A stretch of DNA of 22,553 bases from an uncultured Oscillospiraceae bacterium (GCA_934457235.1 CAKSHT010000017.1:1-22553), one strand, 5' to 3'. Shown: positions 1 through 7,853, counted from the stretch's first letter. Made by a program: numbers and translations. Notes: generated from the letters alone by a model not told the origin.

Positions 1-19
1 GACCCGGCAAAGCTGGGTC
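1..19. other. Stem-loop at window edge
   Basis: An 8-bp stem (1-8 with 12-19, one G-U pair) closes a three-base AAA loop. On the plus strand it is followed by A residues rather than T residues. It could only be a terminator for minus-strand transcription if a T-run lies beyond the window edge. Confidence 0.5.
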
Positions 20-33
20 AAAAAATTGATTTC

Positions 34-52
34 AAAAGCCCGCTTCGCGGGC
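34..52 (-). terminator. Probable terminator of the rny-hydrogenase-tetR unit
   Basis: GCCCGC (38-43) pairs with GCGGGC (47-52) around a TTC loop. Read on the minus strand the hairpin is followed by TTTTG, so it fits an intrinsic terminator downstream of the TetR gene that ends at 181. The T-run is short, so termination may be partial. Confidence 0.5.
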
Positions 53-78
53 AAAATTTACTTTTTCGACAGACTGCG

Positions 79-106
79 ACCAGGGACTGTGCAGTCCCTG
101 GTTTTT
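79..106 (+). terminator. Rho-independent terminator, plus strand
   Basis: A perfect 10-bp stem (79-88 with 93-102) with a four-base loop runs into a TTTTT tract on the plus strand. It points to a rightward transcript entering from outside the window that converges on the leftward TetR gene. Confidence 0.65.
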
Positions 107-142
107 CAGTAGTGCGTCAGTTAGTTCTTGCGCAATAGAAGA

Positions 143-160
143 GAGGGGCACTAACCCCTC
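143..160. other. Stem-loop just downstream of the TetR gene
   Basis: GAGGGG (143-148) pairs with CCCCTC (155-160) around a six-base loop. Five T residues follow on the plus strand after a six-base gap; on the minus strand there is no T-run. It may protect the 3' end of the leftward transcript or act as a weak terminator for rightward transcription. Confidence 0.4.
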
Positions 161-180
161 CCTTGCTTTTTATAAATCGC

Positions 181-783
181 TCAGAGTATTTCTTTCAGCT
201 TGTCAACGGGAATAAATCCGTTAAGTCCGCTGGTAGTCATTCGGCGGGCGGTCTCCGTTACCGCGTCAAGACTTCCGGTGCACCCCTCGTCAAACCATGC
301 GGAATACAGCGAGAGCACGCCGCTGACGGTGTATTCCGACAGCGCATGGAGCGTCTGCTCGTCCTGTATTGCGCCGAGGTCACGAAGCGCTATTTCTATC
401 GCACGGCGCAGCATAGCCTTGACCCTGCCGCCGCTGAAAAGCTCCGGATTGAGCTTCAGCAGCTTCACGAAATAATCTTGGTTGCTGCTGATAAGCGCGC
501 TTATCTCGCCGAGCACAGAGCCGATATCAAATATACTGGTCTTGCTGGTCTTGAGGATATCCGAGAAATCCGACAGAAGCTCGTTTTCAAACTCCGTTAT
601 CACGTCGGATATAGAGCGGTAGTGACGGTAGAACGTCTTGCGGTTTATCTGCGCGCGCAGACACAGCGCCGTAATCGTGATATCCGGAAGTTCCTGCTCC
701 GACAACAGAGAGCTGAGTGCGGTGCGTATCGTCTGGCGCGTCTTTATTACGCGGAGATCGGTGGATTTTGTGGGATTTGCCAT
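181..783 (-). CDS. TetR/AcrR family transcriptional regulator
   Basis: This 200-residue protein has the usual length and layout of a one-component TetR-type repressor. Residues 10-30 form the first helix of the DNA-binding domain and residues 35-57 the helix-turn-helix, ending in the family signature TFYRHY at 50-55 followed by a segment like the usual 'dKd-L' element (SISDVI). The rest should be the all-helical ligand-binding and dimerisation half, which shows no recognisable specificity. AGGGGGAG precedes the ATG. The gene begins only 8 bases after the stop of the hydrogenase-chemoreceptor gene, so the two are probably co-transcribed and the regulator may control this unit or respond to a related signal. 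That link is inference; no operator was identified. The family call is firm and the ligand is unknown. Confidence 0.85.
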   Translation of the reverse strand: MANPTKSTDLRVIKTRQTIRTALSSLLSEQELPDITITALCLRAQINRKTFYRHYRSISDVITEFENELLSDFSDILKTSKTSIFDIGSVLGEISALISSNQDYFVKLLKLNPELFSGGRVKAMLRRAIEIALRDLGAIQDEQTLHALSEYTVSGVLSLYSAWFDEGCTGSLDAVTETARRMTTSGLNGFIPVDKLKEIL

Positions 784-791
784 AACTCCCC

Positions 792-2723
792 CTATTCTGC
801 GTTTTTCAGCACGTCCTCCGCGCGGGTGACAAGGCTGTCTACCGAGGAGGCTATGCCGGATACGTCGGTCATTGCGGTGCTTATATCGCTTCCGCGTTCA
901 AGGGTGTCTGCGATGTTGTGCTTCATGCTGTCCATCATCGTCAGGATATCGTTCATCTTTTCCGTGATCGTCGATACTATGCCGTTTACATCGCTGATAT
1001 CGCTGAACACAAGTCTGTTGCTTGCTTCCGCTTCAGTAACCGCGGTCTGGGAATGCTCCGCAAGGCTGCGTACCTCCTCGGCGACGACTGCGAATCCCTT
1101 GCCGTATTCCCCGGCGCGGGCGGCTTCTATGCTGGCGTTTATTGCAAGTATATTTATCTGGCGGGCGATGTCGCTGATGTTCCTGGTCATTTTTGAAAAT
1201 CCGGTGACGCTGTTGTTTATCGCTTCCATCGAGCTGTTTATATTCTCCGTGAGCGTCTGAAGCTGAGTGATCACGCCGGAAAGCTCCGCGGCTGCCTGGT
1301 CGTTCTGGCTGTTCAGCTGCGTGATACCGCCGGTGGCGTCAGTTACGCTGGATATACTGGATGTCAGCTTCTCTACTACCTTGCCCAGCTGCACGGTTAT
1401 CTCGCTTATGCTGGCGTTCGTCTGCTCTATCTGCGTGCGGCGGCGGTCAGCTTCGTGCTGGGTGTACTGCGCGCAGGAGCTGGGCATGCTCGTGCCGTCA
1501 AGTATAGCTTTCGCGAATTCCCGGCAGGTCGCAAAGCCGCAGGCGTGGCAGTTATAGTTCATCTCAGTGGGCGTGTATTTGCCCAGGCTGTGCAGAACTT
1601 CGTCTATCTGTTCCTCCGTTGCGCCGAGGGTCTTTACCGTCTGAGCGGAGTAGGTTCGCATGAAGTCCGCGGTGCTGAGCTTCCTGTCGAAGTCAAGGAA
1701 CTGCTTGTCCCTGCCGCGGCGGTCGAATTTCACGCGGTTGTTGCGGTTGTATTTTTCGATTCCGTTGAGTATACCGCTCATTCTGTAGACGGAGAGCGGC
1801 GAGCCTATCGCAGGACCGCTGCCGCAGCCGCGTCCGCAGGAGAGCACATCGAACACGTCGGGCAGATCTCTGGCGCCAACGGTCGGGTATTGTGAAAGTT
1901 CGCGGTATATGTGGTCGGTGCCCTCGGAGGAAATTACGCTGAGTGACGGCGCTTCCAGCTCCAGACAGGTTTTAAGTCCGCCCGGACGGGGGTAGATCGC
2001 GCCCATGATTCCCTGGGGTCCGTCAAATTCAAATGCGGAGCGCTTACCTTTCTGGTCGGCAAGGCGGAATCCGTTTTCCTCCAGAAGCTCGCCCAGGTGC
2101 TCAAATGTGACGTTATAGTCAACGATGTCGGTCTGCTGGAATTCATCGCGTTTTGCGATACAGGGCGTAAGCGCGGCAAGTTTCGCGTTTACGCCGAGGT
2201 ACTTGCGCAGGTAGATAGCTGCGCAGAGTATCGGAGAATGCACCGGCGACAGATTGGAAGCGGCCTCCGGGACGTATTTCAGAATGTAATTCACGATGGC
2301 GGGGCAGGGCTGGGAAATCAGCTTTTTTCCGGGATTTTTCCCGACGTAGCGTATGTGCGCCCAGGTGCAGATGTCCGCGCCGAAGGATACGTCGTAGATC
2401 GCAGAGGTGCCGTTTTTCCGCAGGAATTCAAGCACGTTCCGCCAGCAGCCGTCGAACGCCACTTTGATGGACGGCGCGACCAGAAGCACTATCTGCTGCC
2501 CGGATTTTATGTCGCCCCAGAATTTCCTGGTGTCGTCCTCGTAGGTGCGGGCGCCGTGGCTGCATGCCTTGACGCAGGCGCCGCAGCTTATGCACTTGTC
2601 CGGGTCGATGTTGTAGGTCACTTTGCCGTGTGTGGACAGCACCGCCTTGTTTGCCTCCGGCACCGGACATTCGCGGATACACGAGTTGCAGGAAACGCAT
2701 TTTGTCGCATCAAATAAGATCAT
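792..2723 (-). CDS. [FeFe]-hydrogenase-like H-cluster protein fused to a chemoreceptor signalling domain
   Basis: A 643-residue soluble protein. Two [4Fe-4S] ferredoxin motifs come first (Cys 9/12/15/19 and 44/47/50/54). The [FeFe] hydrogenase large-subunit domain (about 75-330) keeps four cysteines matching the H-cluster ligands: C140 in QPCP, C188 in TPCIAK, C296 and C300 in CGRGC. The proton-relay Cys of catalytic enzymes (TSCCP motif) is replaced by Pro. A further Fe-S module of the NCHACG type follows (C392, C395, C400, C417). Residues 440-643 are a methyl-accepting chemotaxis signalling coiled coil with its hairpin tip at about 530-555 ([24 protein letters not shown]). No transmembrane segment is visible. 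The layout matches sensory 'group C' [FeFe] hydrogenases, chemotactic subtype, so sensing of H2 or redox state passed to CheA/CheW is inferred. The start at 2723 has an AGGAG at 9 bases; the upstream in-frame ATG at 2810 lacks one. Confidence 0.85.
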   Translation of the reverse strand: MILFDATKCVSCNSCIRECPVPEANKAVLSTHGKVTYNIDPDKCISCGACVKACSHGARTYEDDTRKFWGDIKSGQQIVLLVAPSIKVAFDGCWRNVLEFLRKNGTSAIYDVSFGADICTWAHIRYVGKNPGKKLISQPCPAIVNYILKYVPEAASNLSPVHSPILCAAIYLRKYLGVNAKLAALTPCIAKRDEFQQTDIVDYNVTFEHLGELLEENGFRLADQKGKRSAFEFDGPQGIMGAIYPRPGGLKTCLELEAPSLSVISSEGTDHIYRELSQYPTVGARDLPDVFDVLSCGRGCGSGPAIGSPLSVYRMSGILNGIEKYNRNNRVKFDRRGRDKQFLDFDRKLSTADFMRTYSAQTVKTLGATEEQIDEVLHSLGKYTPTEMNYNCHACGFATCREFAKAILDGTSMPSSCAQYTQHEADRRRTQIEQTNASISEITVQLGKVVEKLTSSISSVTDATGGITQLNSQNDQAAAELSGVITQLQTLTENINSSMEAINNSVTGFSKMTRNISDIARQINILAINASIEAARAGEYGKGFAVVAEEVRSLAEHSQTAVTEAEASNRLVFSDISDVNGIVSTITEKMNDILTMMDSMKHNIADTLERGSDISTAMTDVSGIASSVDSLVTRAEDVLKNAE

Positions 2724-2795
2724 GAGGGTTTGCTCCTTGATGTTTTTCGCCGCCGGCCAGATTCGGCGGTCGTTTATGATTTCCGGAAAACAGCA

Positions 2796-2825
2796 CTGCG
2801 CCCCCGACATCTGGTGGGAGCGCAG
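2796..2825 (-). terminator. Hairpin between rny and the hydrogenase gene, possible partial terminator
   Basis: CTGCGC (2796-2801) pairs with GCGCAG (2820-2825), and an inner CCC/GGG extends the stem. It lies 7 bases past the rny stop. On the minus strand it is followed by TGCTGTTTT, a poor T-run, so it may attenuate rather than stop transcription into the hydrogenase gene. A second GC-rich stem (2750-2755 with 2764-2769) lies closer to that gene. Confidence 0.4.
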
Positions 2826-2831
2826 CAGGAT

Positions 2832-4430
2832 TTATTTTGCGTAGTCAACTGCCCGGCTTTCCCGGATAAGGTTGATTTTGATCTGACCAGGGTACTCCAT
2901 CTCGTTTTCGATACGCTTTGCGATATCTCTTGCGAGTACCTTCATTCCGTCGTCGGTGATGGATTCCGGCTTGATCATTACACGTACTTCACGGCCCGCC
3001 TGGATAGCGTAGCACTTTTCAACGCCGTTGTAGGAGGAGCATATCTCCTCAAGCTTTTCAAGGCGCTTTATGTAGTTCTCAAAGTTTTCGCTTCTTGCTG
3101 CGGGTCTTGCGGCGCTTATCGCGTCGGCAGCCTGTACGAGCGCTGCGATTACCGTGCGGCACTCAACGTCGCCGTGGTGAGCCTCGATAGCGTGAATGAC
3201 TTCGGGGCTTTCCTTGTACTTGCGGCATACGTCAACGCCGATCTGTACGTGCGAACCCTCGATCTCGTGGTCGAGCGCCTTACCGATATCATGCAGCAGA
3301 CCTGCGCGCCTTGCAAGCGCTGCGTCCACGCCAAGCTCGCTCGCCATGATCCCCGCGAGGTGAGCCACCTCGATGGAGTGGTTGAGCACGTTCTGACGGT
3401 AGGACGTTCTGTAGCGCAGGCGTCCGATAAGTCTGACAAGCTCGTGGTTCAGACCATTTACGTTGGTCTCCATGACAGCGCGCTCGCCCTCCTGGCGGAT
3501 ACGCTGCTCGACTTCCTTACGCGCCTTCTCGACGGTCTCTTCGATGCGCGCCGGGTGGATACGTCCGTCCTGGATAAGTCTTTCAAGGGAGATACGAGCG
3601 ATCTCGCGGCGTACCTGGTCAAAGCTCGAAAGTGTGATAGCCTCTGGCGTGTCGTCGATGATGAGGTCAACGCCGGTCAGCGTTTCAAGAGCGCGGATAT
3701 TGCGTCCCTCGCGTCCGATTATGCGTCCCTTCATCTCGTCGTTCGGAATTGCAACGACGGATACTGCGGACTCGGAAACGGTGTCAGCGGCAAGTCTGGA
3801 GATGGCAAGCGAAATGTGCTTGCGCGCGAGTTCGTCCTCCTCGTCCTTGAGCTTCTGCTCGTAGGCGGTGATCTTGACTGCCTTTTCGTGGGTCAGCTCG
3901 CTGTCCAGCATGGACAGCAGGTGCTCCTTTGCCTGGTCCGTGGTGAAGCCCGAAATGCGCTCAAGAGTTTCAATCTGCTCGGTCTTGAGCTGTTCAGCCT
4001 CGGCGATCTTCTCGTCCGCTTTCTTGTGCTTCTGGTGGAGCTGTTCTTCATAGCGCTCCATTTTGTCTGTCTTTTTGTCGAGGTTTTCCTCTTTCTGCTG
4101 GAGTCTGCGTTCGGAGCGCGACAGCTCTCCGCGGCGTTCTTTCAGCTCGCGGTCAGTTTCGCCCTTTAAGCGCTGGATCTCCTTCTCGGCGTCGGAACGC
4201 ATCTTGTAGATCTCGTCCTTGGCTTCGACCAGGGCAGCCTTTTTGCGGTCTTCCGCTTTGGTGTTGGCTTCTTCGATGATTCGTGCCGATTCTTTCTCTG
4301 CGGATTCAAACTGGGCTTCCGCTGTTTTTATGCGGTGCTTTACGCCCATCTTGAAGCAGATGAAGCCGGCTAAGGCTGCGCCGACGATGAATGCCGCAAC
4401 AGCGATGATTATCGCGATTATCGGTTCCAT
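2832..4430 (-). CDS. rny: Ribonuclease Y
   Basis: RNase Y is the membrane-anchored endoribonuclease that starts mRNA decay in many Firmicutes. The 532-residue product has the family length and order: an N-terminal membrane helix (about 4-26), a long charged coiled coil (about 30-200), a KH RNA-binding domain with the [15 protein letters not shown] motif (235-249), and an HD phosphohydrolase domain with the metal-binding HD pair at 380-381 ([12 protein letters not shown]), upstream H351 and a downstream HHGD at 418-421. The start at 4430 is chosen because AAGGAGG lies just upstream (4439-4446) and the membrane helix follows at once; an in-frame extension to 4583 has no comparable support. It is the first gene of the leftward unit and is read from the promoter at 4770-4798. 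Confidence 0.95.
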   Translation of the reverse strand: MEPIIAIIIAVAAFIVGAALAGFICFKMGVKHRIKTAEAQFESAEKESARIIEEANTKAEDRKKAALVEAKDEIYKMRSDAEKEIQRLKGETDRELKERRGELSRSERRLQQKEENLDKKTDKMERYEEQLHQKHKKADEKIAEAEQLKTEQIETLERISGFTTDQAKEHLLSMLDSELTHEKAVKITAYEQKLKDEEDELARKHISLAISRLAADTVSESAVSVVAIPNDEMKGRIIGREGRNIRALETLTGVDLIIDDTPEAITLSSFDQVRREIARISLERLIQDGRIHPARIEETVEKARKEVEQRIRQEGERAVMETNVNGLNHELVRLIGRLRYRTSYRQNVLNHSIEVAHLAGIMASELGVDAALARRAGLLHDIGKALDHEIEGSHVQIGVDVCRKYKESPEVIHAIEAHHGDVECRTVIAALVQAADAISAARPAARSENFENYIKRLEKLEEICSSYNGVEKCYAIQAGREVRVMIKPESITDDGMKVLARDIAKRIENEMEYPGQIKINLIRESRAVDYAK

Positions 4431-4446
4431 CTCATTTTCCCTCCTT

Positions 4447-4763
4447 CTTAGTGATCGGCGGGAATAATATACAATTTCTGGGAATGAATTTCCGCGCAAC
4501 GGCGCAGAAACGCTCGCAGTGCTATGCTGCGTAAATCTTTTTGAAGCGCTGCAAATACGCCCACACCGGGCGCGGCGCGACATGAAACAGTGCGCTGCAC
4601 TGAAAAATCGTGGCAGAGCGACAGCCGGAATTCCCCCCGGAACCGACCGCCCATAGATAACGGTTTCCTTGAACTTTATATATTAGACCGCCATAACGTC
4701 TATAATATAATAGATATTAATTAACGTAAACAATTCTGCCGATGTAACGATGCAGAAAAGTCC
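4447..4763 (-). promoter_or_regulatory. Long, GC-rich 5' leader of rny
   Basis: If transcription starts just past the -10 box at 4770-4775, the rny mRNA has an untranslated leader of about 330 bases. It contains several self-complementary stretches, for example a GGAA/TTCC-closed stem at about 4637-4667 and repeated GCGC-rich segments between 4500 and 4620. A 68-codon reading frame (4654-4448, minus strand) lies inside but has only a weak, distant ribosome site. No known riboswitch class was recognised. The leader could serve in RNase Y autoregulation; that is inference. Confidence 0.4.
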
Positions 4764-4769
4764 ATACTT

Positions 4770-4798
4770 ATTTTACAACAAAATAACGAAAATGTCAA
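4770..4798 (-). promoter_or_regulatory. SigA-type promoter of rny
   Basis: On the minus strand TTGACA (4798-4793) is separated by exactly 17 bases from TAAAAT (4775-4770). The -35 box is perfect and the -10 box has one mismatch to consensus. It faces rny and opposes the pyrE promoter 190 bases away. Confidence 0.8.
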
Positions 4799-4987
4799 GG
4801 GAAAAACCACTTGATTTTTACCAAAATGCACATGTTGAAAAGATGCGCTGCGCCATGATTTGACGTTTTTCCTGCGTTTAATCGTTTACGCCGTTTCGGA
4901 TTATGTTGTATTTGCACAATTATCCGTGAAAAATTCCGTCACATTTTCTACAGGACGTGTTTTTGCGGAAATTTTCGCGCCGCGCCC
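4799..4987. other. AT-rich divergent intergenic stretch
   Basis: This stretch between the rny and pyrE promoters shows no reading frame with a ribosome site, no terminator and no recognisable RNA gene. It is simply AT-rich spacer between back-to-back promoters. Confidence 0.5.
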
Positions 4988-5016
4988 TTGAAATTATTTA
5001 TATAGTGTGATATAAT
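4988..5016 (+). promoter_or_regulatory. SigA-type promoter of the pyrE unit
   Basis: TTGAAA (4988-4993), a 17-base spacer and a perfect TATAAT (5011-5016) precede pyrE by about 50 bases. The leader is short and contains only a small CTGC/GCAG hairpin (5037-5050); there is no room for a classical PyrR attenuator. Confidence 0.85.
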
Positions 5017-5065
5017 TAATAAAGAATGAAAAAATCTGCCTTTGCGCAGTAAACTGGAGGATATA

Positions 5066-5722
5066 ATGACCTATAAAGAAAGCTTTATCAAGTTCATGGT
5101 AGACAGCGGCGTACTGAAGTTCGGCGAGTTCACGCTCAAGAGCGGCAGACTTGCGCCCTATTTCATCAACGCAGGCAACTACAAGACCGGCGCACAGCTC
5201 GCAAAGCTCGGCGAATTCTACGCTGAGTGCATCATGGAGAACGGTCTTAAGCCCCAGACTCTGTTCGGTCCGGCTTATAAGGGTATCCCGCTTTCCGTTG
5301 CGGCGTGCACGGCGCTCTACAACAAGTTCGGCGTTGACGTCAACTACTGCTTCGACCGCAAGGAGGTCAAGGATCACGGCGAGGGCGGAATGTTTGTCGG
5401 CAAGACCCTTGAGGATCACGAAAAGGTAGTCATCATCGAGGACGTTATGACATCCGGCAAGGCTCTGCGCGAGGTTCTGCCGAAGCTCCAGGGTGCCGCT
5501 AAGATCGATGTCGAGGGCATGATAATCACTGTTGACCGCATGGAAAAGGGGCTGGCCTCCGATAAATCCGCGGTACAGGAGGTTTACGACGAGTTCGGAG
5601 TAAAGGTTTACTCCATCGTCAACATAAACGACATCATCGACGCTCTTGAAAACGACGTTATTCCGGGCAAGGAGTACGTTGAGAAGATGAAAGAATACAG
5701 AAAGGTATACGGAGTAGGCTGA
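5066..5722 (+). CDS. pyrE: Orotate phosphoribosyltransferase
   Basis: PyrE joins orotate and PRPP to give orotidine 5'-phosphate and pyrophosphate, the fifth step of UMP synthesis, in the cytosol. The 218-residue protein shows the expected N terminus with FTLKSGRLAPYFINAG (about residues 24-39) and the type I phosphoribosyltransferase PRPP loop VVIIEDVMTSGKAL (about 121-134) with its acidic pair. The ATG at 5066 is preceded by GGAGG with a 5-base gap; an in-frame TTG at 5042 has no ribosome site. No other pyrimidine genes are in view. A CofE-like gene follows after 37 bases. Confidence 0.95.
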   Translation: MTYKESFIKFMVDSGVLKFGEFTLKSGRLAPYFINAGNYKTGAQLAKLGEFYAECIMENGLKPQTLFGPAYKGIPLSVAACTALYNKFGVDVNYCFDRKEVKDHGEGGMFVGKTLEDHEKVVIIEDVMTSGKALREVLPKLQGAAKIDVEGMIITVDRMEKGLASDKSAVQEVYDEFGVKVYSIVNINDIIDALENDVIPGKEYVEKMKEYRKVYGVG

Positions 5723-5759
5723 TAACTGCCTGTAATATCCGAAAACAGGGGAAAATATA

Positions 5760-6461
5760 ATGGAAATGCCTTTTCAGCCCAACGAGGGCAAGAATCTTGA
5801 AATAGACACGGATTACGGCAGGTACGCAAGATACCCCGTAAAGACCCACGTCATCACAAAGGACGATGTGCTGGAGGACGTTCTGGACAAGTACGCAAAG
5901 GACTACGTGCAGCCCGGCGACACGATAATCATGTCCGAGAAGATCGTTGCGATCTCACAGGGACGTGCGTTCCCGATCGAGGAGATAAAGGTTTCGCGCC
6001 TGGCGAAGATACTTTCGCACTTCGTCGTAAAGACTAACTACGGAATCGGTCTTGGCATGCCGGAGACCATGGAGCTTTGCATCCGCGAGGTCGGCAGGGT
6101 CAAGGTACTCTGGGCGGCGTTCTGCGCGGCTATTGGCAAGCTGTTCGGCAAGCACGGCGTGTTCTACAACATCTGCGGAATGAAGGCGCGTGCCATCGAC
6201 GGCCCGTGCGAATACACGCTCCCGCCTTATAATCATTATGCTAAGATGGCTCCGGATAAGCCCGACGAGGTATCTCAGCGCCTCACAAAGCACATGGGCG
6301 TGGACGTCGTTATCATCGACGCGAACGATATCGGCGCGAACGTACTCGGCAAGCCCCGCAAGGACATGCCCGACGAATTCCCGATACAGGCATTCAAGGA
6401 TAATCCTCTTGATCAGTGCTCTCAGCAGACGCCGATTGCAATTGTGAGAAAGGTTTCCTGA
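5760..6461 (+). CDS. CofE-like (F420-0:gamma-glutamyl ligase family) protein
   Basis: The 233-residue protein resembles the CofE fold, whose archaeal and actinobacterial members add glutamate to coenzyme F420-0 using GTP. Family-like segments are GDTIIMSEKIVAISQGR (about residues 53-69), the central FYNICGMKARAIDGP (about 136-150), and DANDIGANVLG (about 189-199). The family call rests on this pattern only. No other F420 genes are in the window and clostridia generally lack F420, so the substrate is probably something else; many Firmicutes carry such stand-alone homologues of unknown function. It follows pyrE by 37 bases, with AGGGGAAA before the ATG, and is probably co-transcribed with it. 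Confidence 0.65.
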   Translation: MEMPFQPNEGKNLEIDTDYGRYARYPVKTHVITKDDVLEDVLDKYAKDYVQPGDTIIMSEKIVAISQGRAFPIEEIKVSRLAKILSHFVVKTNYGIGLGMPETMELCIREVGRVKVLWAAFCAAIGKLFGKHGVFYNICGMKARAIDGPCEYTLPPYNHYAKMAPDKPDEVSQRLTKHMGVDVVIIDANDIGANVLGKPRKDMPDEFPIQAFKDNPLDQCSQQTPIAIVRKVS

Positions 6462-6495
6462 TAAATCATTCAGACTTATTTAAGGGGGTGTTTTT

Positions 6496-7224
6496 ATGGC
6501 AACAGTAGGTAGTATGGCGATGGTTCAGCTTAAAATGGCGCAGGCTTCCGCAAAAACCGGCGTTAGCACCGGCAGTCTGTTTTCGAAGAGCACTTTCTCT
6601 ACAGGGAAGAACTCCGCGTCGATAAACGACGCAATGGAAAGTATCCTGAGGAACAAGAACGACTACTTCAAGGCGCAGTACAAGAAGCTCTACAGCTCGA
6701 TATTCCCCAGCGACGAGGATACCGAGAAAGCTGAAAAGACCGTAACCGTAAAGCAGGCGGCGAGCGCTGCGGAGAAATCCTCCGAGGATCTTGTCAGTTA
6801 CGCTAATTCGCTGGATTACGGCGATGCTGTTGACACCGAAGCGGTTTCCAAGAAAATTCAGGGCTTCGTTGACAGCTACAACGATATGGTCGGCGCGCTT
6901 GGCGAGTCCGACAATCAGTCGGTGCTTCAGAAGGGCGTTGTGATGGTAAATACAACCAAGGTGTATTCCAGTGCGCTGAAGCGCGCAGGCGTCACGGTCG
7001 GCAGCGACAACAAGCTCAGCTTTGACAAGGATAAGCTTTCCAACGTCAAGGCGTATGAGCTGAAATCCACATTCGGCAGAGGCGGCTACGCAAGCAAGAT
7101 AAACCAGAAAGCGCAGCAGATAGAGCGGCTCCAGGGCAGCACGGGCAGCATGTTCTCCTATTCGAACACTGTTCAGCCGAGCTACAGCTACAATGTCGGC
7201 GCGCTGCTGAGTACTTACGCTTAA
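6496..7224 (+). CDS. Small protein with a FliD-like C-terminal pattern, function unknown
   Basis: This 242-residue protein has no signal peptide or membrane helix. Residues 1-45 are rich in Ser, Thr, Ala and Gly. Residues 112-212 follow the pattern of the C-terminal domain of the flagellar cap protein FliD: VDTEAVSKKIQGFVDSYNDM (113-131 region), then AGVTVGSDNKLSFDKDKL (164-181), then a GGYASKINQKAQQIE helix near 196-210. FliD proteins are usually over 400 residues, so this would be a reduced or distantly related form. AAGGGGGTG precedes the ATG, the gene starts 34 bases after the CofE-like gene, and a strong terminator follows. No flagellar gene is in the window. Function is not assigned; the resemblance was judged by eye. 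Confidence 0.6.
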   Translation: MATVGSMAMVQLKMAQASAKTGVSTGSLFSKSTFSTGKNSASINDAMESILRNKNDYFKAQYKKLYSSIFPSDEDTEKAEKTVTVKQAASAAEKSSEDLVSYANSLDYGDAVDTEAVSKKIQGFVDSYNDMVGALGESDNQSVLQKGVVMVNTTKVYSSALKRAGVTVGSDNKLSFDKDKLSNVKAYELKSTFGRGGYASKINQKAQQIERLQGSTGSMFSYSNTVQPSYSYNVGALLSTYA

Positions 7225-7242
7225 CGCAGACATATATATGGG

Positions 7243-7267
7243 CGGGAGGGGCGACCCTCCCGTTTTT
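7243..7267 (+). terminator. Rho-independent terminator of the pyrE unit
   Basis: CGGGAGGG (7243-7250) and CCCTCCCG (7255-7262) form a perfect 8-bp stem with a GCGA tetraloop, followed by TTTTT (7263-7267). It lies 19 bases after the stop of the FliD-like gene. Confidence 0.9.
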
Positions 7268-7382
7268 GTATATCCGGAGTTACAGCGCTTATCGCTTATA
7301 TTAAAATAGTATCGTCAGCCGTTCGGAGTGGAAATAATGTGCATTTTTTCTGCAAATCTACGAAAAAGTGCCCTCCAAGCCC

Positions 7383-7411
7383 TTGACAAGCGGTACGGTT
7401 TCTGATATAAT
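7383..7411 (+). promoter_or_regulatory. SigA-type promoter of rpsF-ssb-rpsR
   Basis: A perfect TTGACA (7383-7388), 17-base spacer and perfect TATAAT (7406-7411). This is the strongest consensus promoter in the window, as expected for ribosomal protein genes. Confidence 0.9.
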
Positions 7412-7417
7412 GATGTA

Positions 7418-7486
7418 GTTAAGGCTGTAAAAGTCCTAACCCCTTTCTCGTGCATTCCGCACGGGATATATATCCATAAGGAGGTG
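7418..7486 (+). promoter_or_regulatory. rpsF leader, candidate S6:S18 autoregulatory element
   Basis: The leader of about 75 bases contains a hairpin CGTGC (7449-7453) / GCACG (7459-7463) whose loop and 3' stem include CCG followed by CACGGG, then the ribosome site AAGGAGGTG at 7478-7486. Many bacteria carry a leader in which the S6:S18 complex binds a CCG-containing hairpin to repress this operon. The position and CCG fit, but the consensus could not be checked. Confidence 0.4.
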
Positions 7487-7494
7487 CTATATAA

Positions 7495-7800
7495 ATGGCA
7501 AAGTTATCTGAGAAGTATGAGGCAATAATCGTTTTCTCTCTGAAGAAGACCGAGGACGAGATCAAGGCGCTGGTCGCTAAGTTTGCTGACCTCATCAATG
7601 CAAACGGCACACTCACCAACACTGATGAGTGGGGCAAGAGAAAGCTCGCTTACGAGATCAACTACGAGGGCGAAGGCTACTATGTACTCTACAACTTCGA
7701 GTCCAAGCCTGATTTCCCCATGGAGCTTGAGCGTGTCATCAACATCACTGATGGCGTTCTGCGTTCCATCGTTGTGCTCGCACAGGGCCAGCAGCAGTAA
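7495..7800 (+). CDS. rpsF: Ribosomal protein bS6
   Basis: bS6 sits on the platform of the 30S subunit as a pair with bS18. The 101-residue protein has the usual bS6 opening (KYEAIIVFSLKKTEDEI) and the middle signature WGKRKLAYEINYEGEGYYVLY (WGKRKLAY at about 43-50). The ATG is preceded by AAGGAGGTG with an 8-base gap. It is first in the rpsF-ssb-rpsR operon, an order kept across most bacteria, and the leader hairpin may let S6:S18 repress it. Confidence 0.97.
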   Translation: MAKLSEKYEAIIVFSLKKTEDEIKALVAKFADLINANGTLTNTDEWGKRKLAYEINYEGEGYYVLYNFESKPDFPMELERVINITDGVLRSIVVLAQGQQQ

Positions 7801-7853
7801 TTTCGTTCGGCTGAACAGCAGAGCATAGCAATTTGTAGTATGGAGGTGTCAAG

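Noticed and set aside
163..1260. Long plus-strand reading frame opposite the TetR and hydrogenase genes
   Set aside because: It is antisense to two convincing genes, has no ribosome site and shows no family pattern.
2724..2810. Upstream extension of the hydrogenase gene to the ATG at 2810
   Set aside because: The added residues show no family pattern and there is no ribosome site there, whereas 2723 has AGGAG 9 bases upstream and a typical ferredoxin-domain start.
2730..4169. 479-codon plus-strand reading frame opposite rny
   Set aside because: It is a shadow of the GC-rich rny codons; the opposite strand encodes complete RNase Y with KH and HD motifs.
4448..4654. A 68-codon minus-strand reading frame in the rny leader
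   Set aside because: Its only ribosome-site-like sequence is weak and 11 bases away, composition is unlike neighbouring genes, and no family pattern was seen; treated as leader RNA.
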